Source: Candidatus Poribacteria bacterium
GTDB lineage: Bacteria > Poribacteria > WGA-4E > WGA-3G
Direction: 5' to 3'
Assembly (NCBI GenBank): GCA_028820845.1
Contig: JAPPII010000082.1
Location: 13,686 to 47,025 of the forward strand
DNA: 33,340 bases
Each line of letters opens with the position of its first letter. Within the stretch, counting starts at the first letter, position 1. The position numbers and the translations under genes are program-made. Below the pieces are notes generated by a model. The model had not been told where the DNA came from and searched no databases. It saw only the letters and a list, made by a program, of their open reading frames with translations. Shown here in pieces: positions 25,514 through 33,290 of the stretch.

Positions 25514-25753
25514 GTCGCCCCCACGTTGTTGTCAGTAACCCTTCCGGTTGGACTGGTAACTTCTTTGCCTCCGCCTTTTCATAATCATCATCGGTAGGTT
25601 GATACTCTAAGTCGCTTGACCAGCAGAAAACGTCGTATCACCTTTTCCATTTTTAGAGACCTTGAATTCCTCCACGGCAAAACTTGTAAATGGGTACATC
25701 AGCAGAAAACAGACGGCTAAACCGAATGGTAAGTGATATTTCTGAAGCATCAT
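25503..25753 (-). pseudogene. Internally deleted remnant of a secreted-protein gene
   Basis: The minus strand holds two coding fragments. The first starts at ATG 25753, with GGAGGG before it, and encodes a signal peptide (LQKYHLPFGLAVCFLLMYPF, likely cleavage after SFA) plus VEEFKVSKNGKG. At about 25638-25641 the frame breaks. The second, in another frame from 25637, reads YDVFCWSSDLEYQPTDDDYE...LLTTTWGRLKQ and stops at TAG 25503. Together they look like the two ends of a larger exported protein (mature N-terminus and C-terminal WDVF...TTWG part) with the middle lost; this resemblance is from memory of similar secreted proteins in this kind of genome. Its end overlaps the fur stop region by 11 bases. 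As a short reading alone, the first part would give a 48-residue peptide. Confidence 0.55.
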
Positions 25754-25820
25754 GGATCCCTCCATATTTTCTTTTACTATCAGTGTAAAAGAATTAGGAT
25801 GGAATTGCAATCATAAAAAT

Positions 25821-25849
25821 TTGACAAGCGTCTGAAAATGTTGTATAAT
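25821..25849 (+). promoter_or_regulatory. Perfect-consensus promoter of the Fe-S gene pair
   Basis: TTGACA (25821-25826), a 17-bp spacer, TATAAT (25844-25849). Both hexamers match the sigma70 consensus exactly. Transcription should start near 25856, giving a very short leader (about 16 nucleotides to ATG 25872, about 37 to ATG 25893). No clear Fur-box palindrome overlaps it. Confidence 0.9.
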
Positions 25850-25892
25850 TGCAAAAACAGACTTTTTCCGAATGGCTTATGGGCTATGTCCA

Positions 25893-26264
25893 ATGTATAC
25901 GCCACAGGTAATTGAACACTACGAAAATCCGCGCAACGTTGGGACGATTACCGATGCCGACGGCGCAGCTACTGTCGGTTCTCCTGCCAACGGTGAGATG
26001 CTAAAGCTAACACTTAAAGTAGCCAACAACGTGATTGTTGCGGCAAAGTTCCGCGCCTTCGGATGTCCGACTGCTATCGCAAGTACTTCTGTCCTTACCG
26101 AAATGGTTATGGGTAGCAAGGTTTCAGAGGCACTTCAAATTACTGCCATCCAGATTTCCGAGGCATTGGGTGGGCTGCCAGAAGATAAACAACGTTACGC
26201 GGGAGCTGCTGAGGAAGTCCTAAAAACAGCAATCGCCGATTTTATGTCTAAAACGGAGGTATAA
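25893..26264 (+). CDS. IscU/NifU-N-like Fe-S scaffold homologue with one cysteine
   Basis: A 123-residue member of the IscU fold: MYTPQVIEHYENPRNVGTI is the family N-terminus, followed by VGSPANGEMLKLTLKV, FRAFGCPTAIASTSVLTEM and LGGLPEDKQRYAGAAEEVL. Canonical IscU uses three cysteines. Here the first (PACGD) is Asn33 (PANGE), the second is kept as Cys58, and the third (KxHC) is Tyr102, while the Lys of that motif is kept (Lys99). It may therefore bind clusters differently, or act as a partner or decoy. The start is uncertain: ATG 25872 adds MAYGLCP, with one more Cys, and neither ATG has a Shine-Dalgarno. I prefer 25893 from family alignment. The A-type carrier follows after 5 bases. Confidence 0.85.
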   Translation: MYTPQVIEHYENPRNVGTITDADGAATVGSPANGEMLKLTLKVANNVIVAAKFRAFGCPTAIASTSVLTEMVMGSKVSEALQITAIQISEALGGLPEDKQRYAGAAEEVLKTAIADFMSKTEV

Positions 26265-26269
26265 GTACC

Positions 26270-26593
26270 ATGATTAACGTCACAGAGTCTGCCGCAGAAA
26301 AAGCCATCGCACTTATTAATAACAATGATACCGAATCCGACCTCGGTTTACGCATGCAAGTCGTCGGTGGTGGTTGCTCTGGTTTCCAATACAACCTTGA
26401 ATTCGGCACAGCAAAAGACACCGACAAGGTGTTTGAATTTCACGGCTTGAAGGTCTTTATCGACCCCAGGAGCACGCTCTATCTCGCCGGGTCGGTGCTT
26501 GACTATAACGACGGTTTGATGGATTCAGGGTTCAAGATTACGAACCCGAACGCACAGAATACGTGCGGTTGCGGTGAGTCATTTAGCGTTTAA
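26270..26593 (+). CDS. erpA: A-type Fe-S carrier (ErpA/IscA family)
   Basis: A 107-residue HesB/IscA-type protein that receives or delivers Fe-S clusters. The three ligand cysteines are all present: Cys36 in VVGGGCSGFQYNL, and Cys99 and Cys101 in NTCGCGESF. VTESAAEKAI and VFIDPRSTLYLAGSVLDY are typical. GGAGGT overlaps the end of the upstream IscU-like gene, about 10 bases before the ATG, so the two genes are one operon. ErpA rather than IscA is suggested by the NTCGCGESF ending, but the distinction is not firm. No cysteine desulfurase gene is in the window. Confidence 0.92.
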   Translation: MINVTESAAEKAIALINNNDTESDLGLRMQVVGGGCSGFQYNLEFGTAKDTDKVFEFHGLKVFIDPRSTLYLAGSVLDYNDGLMDSGFKITNPNAQNTCGCGESFSV

Positions 26594-26594
26594 T

Positions 26595-26717
26595 AGGACT
26601 TACGCAGAATGCTTTTTTGTAGCATAACCTGTTAGGTTGTGCATTCCAAAGGAAACCGTGTTCGTCCAAGCATTTCCATCTAACAGAATGCCTTACGGTC
26701 AAAATTGCGTAAGTCCT
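26595..26717. mobile_element. MITE-like element, copy 1
   Basis: A 123-bp non-coding element bounded by a perfect 12-bp inverted repeat, AGGACTTACGCA (26595-26606) and TGCGTAAGTCCT (26706-26717). Inside is a nested hairpin: GAATGC (26607-26612) with GCATTC (26641-26646), and within it AACCT-GTT-AGGTT (26626-26638). It begins two bases after the erpA stop codon. Ends, AACCTGTTAGGTTGTG and the TACGGT(C/T)AAAATT subterminal part are shared with the element at 32572. It has no gene, so it would need a transposase from elsewhere. Confidence 0.85.
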
Positions 26718-26721
26718 GGTT

Positions 26722-26785
26722 TAATAGCAGTCAACAATCAGCAGTTAGCGGTCAGGAAGAGAATCTGAAAGCCGACTGCTGATAG
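26722..26785. repeat. Spacer repeat between MITE copy 1 and the TIM-barrel gene
   Basis: ATAGCAGTCAACAATCAGCA, GTTAGCGGTCAGGAAG and GCCGACTGCTGATAGCCG belong to the same degenerate CAGCAGTCAG spacer family seen around rpsB, tsf and dxr. It lies between two convergent genes. Confidence 0.65.
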
Positions 26786-26790
26786 CCGTT

Positions 26791-27549
26791 TTACAATGTT
26801 TTGTATAATTCCGCATGCCGTTGGAGCACAGCATCCGAATCCGGCGGATTGATAACCTCAATAGAAACGTACCCGTCATATCCATCTTGTGCAAGGAGCG
26901 TCAACGAATCCCTTTCCGTGTCTGGCAGCGGTCCACTGTCCCCGAAATTGACGTGTGCGTGTCGCACCTTACCGCGTAGATGCACATAAGCGACACTTAT
27001 AGGTTCTCCGTGGCGAACGTGATGCGCTGCGTGCCAATTCACAAAAGTATTTTTCGCTGCTGCTCGGTGTATAGTTTCCGCAACCCAACTCCCAATCAGG
27101 TTGCCGTGTGTTTCCAAACAGAGCGCAACTCCAGCATCACCTGCCAAACCATCACACGCGCGAATCCCTTCTGCTTCCCAATCCAGTGTCTGAGACACCT
27201 CAACCGGGGTTTCCGGCACCCGATCCCCAAAAATACGGATATTCTTTGCCCCCATCTTCTCGGATAAATCAATATACCGCTTGAGCAAATCCACTTGTTC
27301 GGCGCGTTTACTGGCATCTGGATCAATGAACCGACACCCCGTAGCGATACAAGAGAGATCAATGCCGCTATCAGCAAGCCGAGCGCGTGCTTCTTGCAAC
27401 TGCTGTGCGGTCGAATCTAATTCCACACCGTGTCCATGATCCCACTCCACGCGGAGTTCCAAGTGTTCATAGTTGTAGTGTTTCGCTTTGTCAATCAGTT
27501 CCGCCATCGTCAACGGCGGACACACAGACGACATAAAACCAAATTTCAT
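26791..27549 (-). CDS. Sugar phosphate isomerase/epimerase-like TIM barrel
   Basis: A 252-residue xylose-isomerase-like barrel, distinct in sequence from the one at 22062. Metal-site candidates are LCLETHGN (Glu), FVNWHAAHH, VAYVHLRG and YVSIEVINP (Glu). It starts with KFGFMSSVCPPLTMAELIDKA; GGAGG is about 8 bases before the ATG. It lies 26 bases after sbcC on the same strand and probably shares its transcript, though no functional link is known. The substrate cannot be named. Confidence 0.82.
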   Translation of the reverse strand: MKFGFMSSVCPPLTMAELIDKAKHYNYEHLELRVEWDHGHGVELDSTAQQLQEARARLADSGIDLSCIATGCRFIDPDASKRAEQVDLLKRYIDLSEKMGAKNIRIFGDRVPETPVEVSQTLDWEAEGIRACDGLAGDAGVALCLETHGNLIGSWVAETIHRAAAKNTFVNWHAAHHVRHGEPISVAYVHLRGKVRHAHVNFGDSGPLPDTERDSLTLLAQDGYDGYVSIEVINPPDSDAVLQRHAELYKTL

Positions 27550-27575
27550 TATGAAACCTCCAATTTTGTTATAAA

Positions 27576-30500
27576 TTAACCTTGAACCTGCACAGACGAA
27601 CTACCGTCCCCACGTTTCCTAACATTAATTTTGACAGGTATCCGTCTTGTCAACTCCTGAACATGGCTGATGAGAAAGATGCTGCGTCCCTGCATGCGGA
27701 GTCCCTCCAGTGCAGAGATAGCAACGTCGAGCGTCTCTCTGTCAAGCGTGCCAAAACCTTCATCAAGAAACAGCGAGTTGAGCTGCGCACGCCCGCGACT
27801 CAGATCCGCTAAGGCAAGTGCCAAAGCGAGACTCGTCAGGAATGATTCTCCACCAGAGAGGGTCTCAACAGGACGTTCTTCGTTGGCATTCCAGCGATCA
27901 ATGACACTCAAATCGCCGATAGTCTCAACTTTAAGTTGGTAGCGCTCTGAAGTAAGATATTTTAACTGCTCGTTTGCCAAACTGCCCATCTGCCGAAACA
28001 TAATCTCCAAAGCAAAATCGCGTAGATCGTTTCTGGGGATTGTTTCTTGTAATCTTTTCCAACGCATCAATTCTGCTTCAGCCGCCGCTATTTCACCACC
28101 AAGAGCCTCTCGTTTTTCAAGTGCATCTTTCAAGTCATCAATTCTCTGCTGTTGCGCCCCAACTTCTTGCTGCTTTATCTGAAGATGTTCCCCAATTTCT
28201 TTCGCTTCGGCCTCAATCCGCGCCAACGCTTTCGGATCAAAGGGTGTTTCCTCAAATCGTCCTTTCAAGTCGGCGATTGTTAACTGGAGTTGTTGTTTTT
28301 CATCCTCATGATCAGTAATATAAGCGGTTATTTCTTGCAATTGCACATCGTCTCGGAAGGCGTTGTCTTGCGCTTCCGGTGAATCAAATCCTGCCATCTC
28401 TAACTTATCGAAGTAAGTCTTTTGTGCCCTTTCAAGTTTTTCAGCGGCTTCTTTATGCTGCCTTTCGGAAATCCCGTGAGCAGTCTGCTTTTGAGTGGAT
28501 AGATTGATACTCTCCTGTAATTGCTGTTGCGCCTCATCGCGTTCATCTTCTTTCGCCTGCAGTTCCACTTCTAACTTATCAATAGCGGCATCAATCTCAG
28601 CTTCCGTTTCCAAACCACCCGTCTTCCCACGAACGGTGTCTAAAAGCCTTTTCCCTTCGCGTCGGTATTCGTCTATTTCATCTTGTAAGTTTTCGCGGTT
28701 ATCGGACAAACTTTTCAGATCACGTCGATCTGTTTCAATGTTAGCGTTAAGCAGCTTAAGGTCGGTCTCTGCAGTATCCAGTTTATCCTTGCGCGTCTCA
28801 ACTTCCTCAATTTTTTTGTCAAACTGATCCACCGCCACATCTGGCGTAACACCGTGGAAAGTCTCCGGCAGGAATTCCCAAAAACGCTCCTCAATAGAAT
28901 CAACGTCAACTTGCAAATTGGAAACGGTATTTTTCACATCTTGCAACTGTTTTTCGGCTTGGTTCAGAGATTTCTCCTCACGGGCAATGTCAGTTTCACA
29001 GGTCTCAAGTTGCTGTGCTACCATATTGTAAGCATGCGATGCTGTTGTCTGGGCTTTCTCGGCTGTTCCGAGAGCTGCAATAGCGGCATCCGCACTTTCA
29101 ATCTGTTCAGCTGTCCAGTGGGATGAAATATCTTCATCCGGGTAAATCCCCTGCCACTCCGCGAGGCGTTCTACCTTATCGTCCTGCAGCGTCTCTATTT
29201 TGAATTCGCAATCCTTAATTTGCTGATTAGTATTATGTCTATTTTGTTGCGTTTGCCCCTGTTTCACCTTCAAAGCCTGCATCTGATCTTGGGCAGTTTT
29301 AGCCTCGGCCCTCGCGCCTTTTAAGGCATTCTCAGCATTCTGCAGTAGGTTATCGTCTTCAGATTCCGCAATATGAACAAAGGAATGATCTGTTGATCCA
29401 CATACCTGACACGGTTCTCCCGGTTGAAGGCGTTGTCGAAGTTTATTGATAGGATTTGCCAAAAGTGCCAACTCTCGTTTTTCTTCACAGCGTTGGACTG
29501 CTTCTGCCGCGCGTTGATATATTCCCTCGCGTTCCGCCAACTTTCCATCAATCTGCTCAAGCTCTGCGTCTAAATCTGCCTTTGCTTCCTTCAGTTGACG
29601 CAAACGGCCTTCAGCATCCACCAAATCATTTTCCGCCGTTTCATATTTCTGCGCGACCGGCAATGCTTCGCTCGCTTGCTGTTTCTGAGTGATCCATTCC
29701 TCGCGGGTCCCAACTGCCAGAAGTTTGTTCAATTCAGCGGTAGCCGTTTCCAATATAGACTTCGCATTGGTCTTTTCTGCAAGTCGCTCTTCACGAATTT
29801 CGGACAATTCTTTAATTTCATGTTTCAGTGACACGATTTTCTTACCGTGATCTACTTCGTTTGCCAATGCCGTTTCCAACTGCTTCTGTTGTGAATCGAG
29901 TTGTGTGGAAAGAACATTTGCTTGAGTGAGACGGTGCTGCCTGTCTGATGGAAGTGGATTCTCATCCAAAAAGGTTTGCGCGTCTTTAATCTGTTTCTGT
30001 AACCCGGTTTGCTCAGTTTCTTTGTTGGCTAACTCGTCCGAAAGCGTGTCAATCTCATCATTCAAATCCGACAATTTTGGAGTCCGATTCTCCGCTTCAG
30101 CAAACTGATTGGTGGCCCGTCCTACATCTAATTTAGCATCAGCATAAACATCGGTTTTCTTGATATGTGCGGTTGCTGCTATCTGATACGCTTCTTCTTT
30201 TCTGTCAAAATTGGCTTTGTCTGTTTCAACTTGCTTTTCCGCATCCGTTTTCTCAGCCGTTGCTGTATCGAGTGCTTCCTTTGCTTTTTGAAGATCGGAT
30301 TTTGCAGCATCATACATCTGTTTCTCAGGACGGAGACGTTCAGCACGTTGGGCATTTTCCAATTCTGCTTGGAGGGCATCAATTCCTTGCTGCTGACCTG
30401 AGAGTTCTACTTGACGCTCTTCTGAAAATTGGAGTTTCTCATAGTCCTCTTTACGCTTTGTTTCCCGAATCTTCTCCTGTTGAATTTCCCGGCTTTGTGT

Positions 30501-31220
30501 CTCTAAGAGATTGGCTTCGTTTTTCAATCCGTCAAGTTCTGTCTCTGCTGCCCCAAGTTGATCAGGAGAGGCTTCCGGGATTTTTTCTATTTCCGCAACG
30601 ACATCGGCATTTGCCGCCTCAACCTCGGCAACCTTTTCATTTAACCTATCTTTCAATATCTCATAGATATCAATCCCCGCCGTTGCTTCCAAGATCGTGC
30701 GTCTATTTTCCCTACTCGCTTTCAAGAAGGCGGCGAACTCACCTTGTGCTAACATGACAGAACGTCTGAAAGCACCAAAATCAAGTCCCAAGAGAGATTC
30801 AACCTCCTCGCTCACTGTCCTTTGGCTTGGACCGAGTGCCTTCCCTTTACCACTCAGTCTATCGCTGATGACTTTACCATCCTCCGCATAAGACAATCGC
30901 ACCTCTGCAGCACCTCTACGCCTAATGGACCAAGAGGCGATATAAACTGTTCCCTTTGCTATAAAATGTACTTCAGCAAATCCTTCCTTTTCACCATGGC
31001 TGATAAGATGCCTCGGATGCTGACTCCCCGTTCCACTCAAGCGCGGTGTTTTTCCATAGAGTGCGACGCAAATCGCGTCTAACAACGTCGTTTTCCCCGC
31101 ACCCGTTGGACCGGTAATCGCCACAAGGGACGTATCGCCTAATAACGGACCTTCAAAATCAATATCTATTTCTTCACGAAAGCTGTTTAGGTTCTTAAGC
31201 TTGAGTCTACATATTTTCAT
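27576..31220 (-). CDS. sbcC: SbcC/Rad50-type nuclease ATPase subunit
   Basis: ATPase of the SbcCD complex, which cleaves hairpins and blocked DNA ends. The 1214-residue protein has a Walker A ITGPTGAGKTTLLDAI (35-50), two long coiled-coil arms (about 190-560 and 640-1040), a zinc hook CQVCGS at 604-609 close to the middle, the ABC signature TLSGGESFLTSLALALAL (about 1115-1132) and Walker B LFLDEGFGTLDRE with Asp1153 and Glu1154. All motifs are complete and the length is normal for the family. Its ATG overlaps the sbcD stop as ATGA, so translation is coupled. Confidence 0.97.
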   Translation of the reverse strand: MKICRLKLKNLNSFREEIDIDFEGPLLGDTSLVAITGPTGAGKTTLLDAICVALYGKTPRLSGTGSQHPRHLISHGEKEGFAEVHFIAKGTVYIASWSIRRRGAAEVRLSYAEDGKVISDRLSGKGKALGPSQRTVSEEVESLLGLDFGAFRRSVMLAQGEFAAFLKASRENRRTILEATAGIDIYEILKDRLNEKVAEVEAANADVVAEIEKIPEASPDQLGAAETELDGLKNEANLLETQSREIQQEKIRETKRKEDYEKLQFSEERQVELSGQQQGIDALQAELENAQRAERLRPEKQMYDAAKSDLQKAKEALDTATAEKTDAEKQVETDKANFDRKEEAYQIAATAHIKKTDVYADAKLDVGRATNQFAEAENRTPKLSDLNDEIDTLSDELANKETEQTGLQKQIKDAQTFLDENPLPSDRQHRLTQANVLSTQLDSQQKQLETALANEVDHGKKIVSLKHEIKELSEIREERLAEKTNAKSILETATAELNKLLAVGTREEWITQKQQASEALPVAQKYETAENDLVDAEGRLRQLKEAKADLDAELEQIDGKLAEREGIYQRAAEAVQRCEEKRELALLANPINKLRQRLQPGEPCQVCGSTDHSFVHIAESEDDNLLQNAENALKGARAEAKTAQDQMQALKVKQGQTQQNRHNTNQQIKDCEFKIETLQDDKVERLAEWQGIYPDEDISSHWTAEQIESADAAIAALGTAEKAQTTASHAYNMVAQQLETCETDIAREEKSLNQAEKQLQDVKNTVSNLQVDVDSIEERFWEFLPETFHGVTPDVAVDQFDKKIEEVETRKDKLDTAETDLKLLNANIETDRRDLKSLSDNRENLQDEIDEYRREGKRLLDTVRGKTGGLETEAEIDAAIDKLEVELQAKEDERDEAQQQLQESINLSTQKQTAHGISERQHKEAAEKLERAQKTYFDKLEMAGFDSPEAQDNAFRDDVQLQEITAYITDHEDEKQQLQLTIADLKGRFEETPFDPKALARIEAEAKEIGEHLQIKQQEVGAQQQRIDDLKDALEKREALGGEIAAAEAELMRWKRLQETIPRNDLRDFALEIMFRQMGSLANEQLKYLTSERYQLKVETIGDLSVIDRWNANEERPVETLSGGESFLTSLALALALADLSRGRAQLNSLFLDEGFGTLDRETLDVAISALEGLRMQGRSIFLISHVQELTRRIPVKINVRKRGDGSSSVQVQG

Positions 31221-32389
31221 TCAGTACCCTCAACCATCTGGATTAATTCACGAAAAGTTTGTGTCAAGGTTTTATCAGGCGGCTCCCCATCAAATTTCCT
31301 TTTGTGAAATTGTTTAAAGATTTCTTCGGGACGTTTCATATCTTCAATAGGGATTTCCAATCCGCGTGTCATTTCCGCTGATTCAATCTCAACACTCAGG
31401 ACTTCCCCGCCTTGCTCACTGAACGCTTGGCGCACTTTATCATTAATCCCCGTTTGCGGTTTGTTTAATTTCAGTTTAACTTGGATATACTTCCCATCCC
31501 AAGCCTGTGTCCGTGCGTCCCAGAGAACAGAGTCTTCATCTCCCTTGACTATACACAATTCCTTGAAGACAGGAATCTCAATAGCCTCATCTCGCACCAA
31601 TGTTCCGTTATCAGATAACTCCAGCAGCCGCACCGCTTTAGAATAACCCGTTTCGTTGAATCTCAGTGGAATCGGTGAGCCTGAATATCGGATTGGGTAA
31701 TCAGTGCCGTTAATTGTTTGTGGTCTATGGAGGTGCCCCAAAGCAACATAATTCACATCTTCAGGAAAATCGGGGGCATGGATAGCGGTCGCGCCACCAA
31801 TCTGGACATTTCGCTCAGAATCGGTTATTGTTCCACCTTGAACGAAGAGATGTCCCATCAAAATCTTTGGAAGCTCCGCTGGCATAGCCGAAACACAATC
31901 AGCATAGAACGATTTGAGCCGTTCTCGATACCGTTCATTCCTTTCTATCTCTGTCTCATAGGAAACATGTGGAAGGTCTGTTTCGGTCAGATAAGGGACA
32001 GCCGCAACCATTACGCGCGGATTGTCGGGTGGAAAGGGTAACACACATTTGGGAACCTCATTTGCCAGACCGATGACGTGAATCCTGCCCATTTCCAGAA
32101 ACTCGCGTGGAGCCTCCAAGTGTCTTGCAGAATCGTGATTGCCTGCGGTGATGACCGTATAGGTATCGGTTTTATTAAAAAGACGGTAGAGGAATCGATA
32201 GTAGAGGTTGGTTGCCTCTGCTGATGGGAGGGCAGTGTCAAAAATATCTCCTGAAACGAGGAGAAGATCAACACCACGTTGCTGAATTGTTTCAAGGAGC
32301 CAGTCGAGGAATTGTTTGTGTTCGTCAAGTCGGGAACGTTCGTGAAGTCGTTGTCCAATATGCCAATCGGCTGTGTGTATAATTTTCAT
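31217..32389 (-). CDS. sbcD: SbcD/Mre11-type nuclease subunit
   Basis: Mn-dependent nuclease partner of SbcC. The calcineurin-like phosphoesterase motifs are intact: MKIIHTADWHIGQ (Asp and His ligands), LLVSGDIFD, ITAGNHDSARH, ILMGHLFVQGG and VALGHLHRPQ. A C-terminal capping domain follows. From ATG 32389 the protein has 390 residues and begins exactly as the family does. An alternative ATG at 32437 has an AGGA at 8 bases and would add 16 residues (KSTENSVKSGKQTAT and Met), so the start is not certain. The upstream region to 32571 is AT-rich and non-coding, with no clear promoter. Confidence 0.95.
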   Translation of the reverse strand: MKIIHTADWHIGQRLHERSRLDEHKQFLDWLLETIQQRGVDLLLVSGDIFDTALPSAEATNLYYRFLYRLFNKTDTYTVITAGNHDSARHLEAPREFLEMGRIHVIGLANEVPKCVLPFPPDNPRVMVAAVPYLTETDLPHVSYETEIERNERYRERLKSFYADCVSAMPAELPKILMGHLFVQGGTITDSERNVQIGGATAIHAPDFPEDVNYVALGHLHRPQTINGTDYPIRYSGSPIPLRFNETGYSKAVRLLELSDNGTLVRDEAIEIPVFKELCIVKGDEDSVLWDARTQAWDGKYIQVKLKLNKPQTGINDKVRQAFSEQGGEVLSVEIESAEMTRGLEIPIEDMKRPEEIFKQFHKRKFDGEPPDKTLTQTFRELIQMVEGTE

Positions 32390-32571
32390 AGTTGCTGTCT
32401 GTTTACCACTCTTTACGGAGTTTTCGGTAGATTTCATAGATATTATCCTAACAGATTTTAAATCTATTTTCAAGCAGATTCACATAAACACATAAAATTT
32501 TTGGCTCATGTAAATAAGGTATGTCCAATATTTTATACGTTGTAGTAAACTATGCTCATGGTAATATCCTT

Positions 32572-32758
32572 AGGACTTACGCAGAATGTTCTTTTGTAGC
32601 ATGATGCACGTCGCATGAATCAACGGTATGAATGCCTTATTGGCATTCACCGGGGCGAGTACGCCGCAAACCTGTTAGGTTGTGCCACCAGAATGCTTGT
32701 GTTTTTTCAAGTATCTCTATATCACAGATCGGTCTACGGTTAAAATTACGTAAGTCCT
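32572..32758. mobile_element. MITE-like element, copy 2
   Basis: 187 bp bounded by AGGACTTACGCA (32572-32583) and TACGTAAGTCCT (32747-32758), which match as inverted repeats except for one base. It shares with the 26595 element the left end (CAGAATG, then TTTTGTAGCAT), the internal AACCTGTTAGGTTGTG (32669-32684) and the right end (TACGGTTAAAATT). It is about 64 bp longer, with an extra segment around 32605-32668. Its right end joins directly to the truncated transposase gene. Confidence 0.85.
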
Positions 32759-33282
32759 AATCCGTAGAACGTTACGAGGTTTTTCGTTGCACAATGTCCA
32801 TAAGCGGCAAGCGTCCCCGAACCGTCGGTTTCCCATTTCAAGTCAGACTTTGACGCTTCCGCCCGGTTGCTATCGCACATCGGTATCGGAAAAGAATCTA
32901 CAATAAACACGTCTGACTTGGGTAAAAACTGCGTCAACGTCTGACGGATACCTTCACTGGCTTCCCAGAGATTGCGGCTGCGTCTATTGAAACGCGACCT
33001 TTCGGGTAAGCACGGGAAAACGGTTTTCAATTCAGTTTTCAACCGAGGATACCCCGCGTGTTCGCTATCCGCACCGATGTATTCAAGCAGCCATGCGATC
33101 GTGAGAATATCGGCATCCGGACAGTCGGGGGTGGGCCCGGGGCTACGGGTCTCGGCATTTGGAAAGTGTGCATCATAAAGCGTTTTCATCACTGGCTGAA
33201 CGACCCCCGCAACCTTTAGGAGCGTGCGGGATCCATTTTTCAGTTGCAACGCATAGCGTTCTAAAGTATACTGTAATTTCAT
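32746..33282 (-). pseudogene. Truncated IS982-like transposase
   Basis: The minus strand encodes 178 residues of a DDE transposase of the IS982 type: ILTIAWLLEYIG, RSRFNRRSRNLWEA (96-109), then VDSFPIPMCDSNRA with the first catalytic Asp129, and GTLAAYGHCATKNLVTFYG. The frame then runs into the right end of the MITE (codons LGLT and TAA come from its inverted repeat), so the C-terminal half with the other catalytic acids is lost. No continuation is found beyond the MITE. It cannot be an active transposase. Confidence 0.85.
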
Positions 33283-33290
33283 CCTTATTA

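Noticed and set aside
26270-26593. Complete isc or suf operon
   Set aside because: Only the scaffold-like and carrier genes are present; no cysteine desulfurase, SufBCD, HscAB or ferredoxin.
30167-30757. 196-residue open frame antisense to sbcC
   Set aside because: Leu/Phe/Pro-rich composition is what the complement of a coiled-coil gene gives; no start signals.
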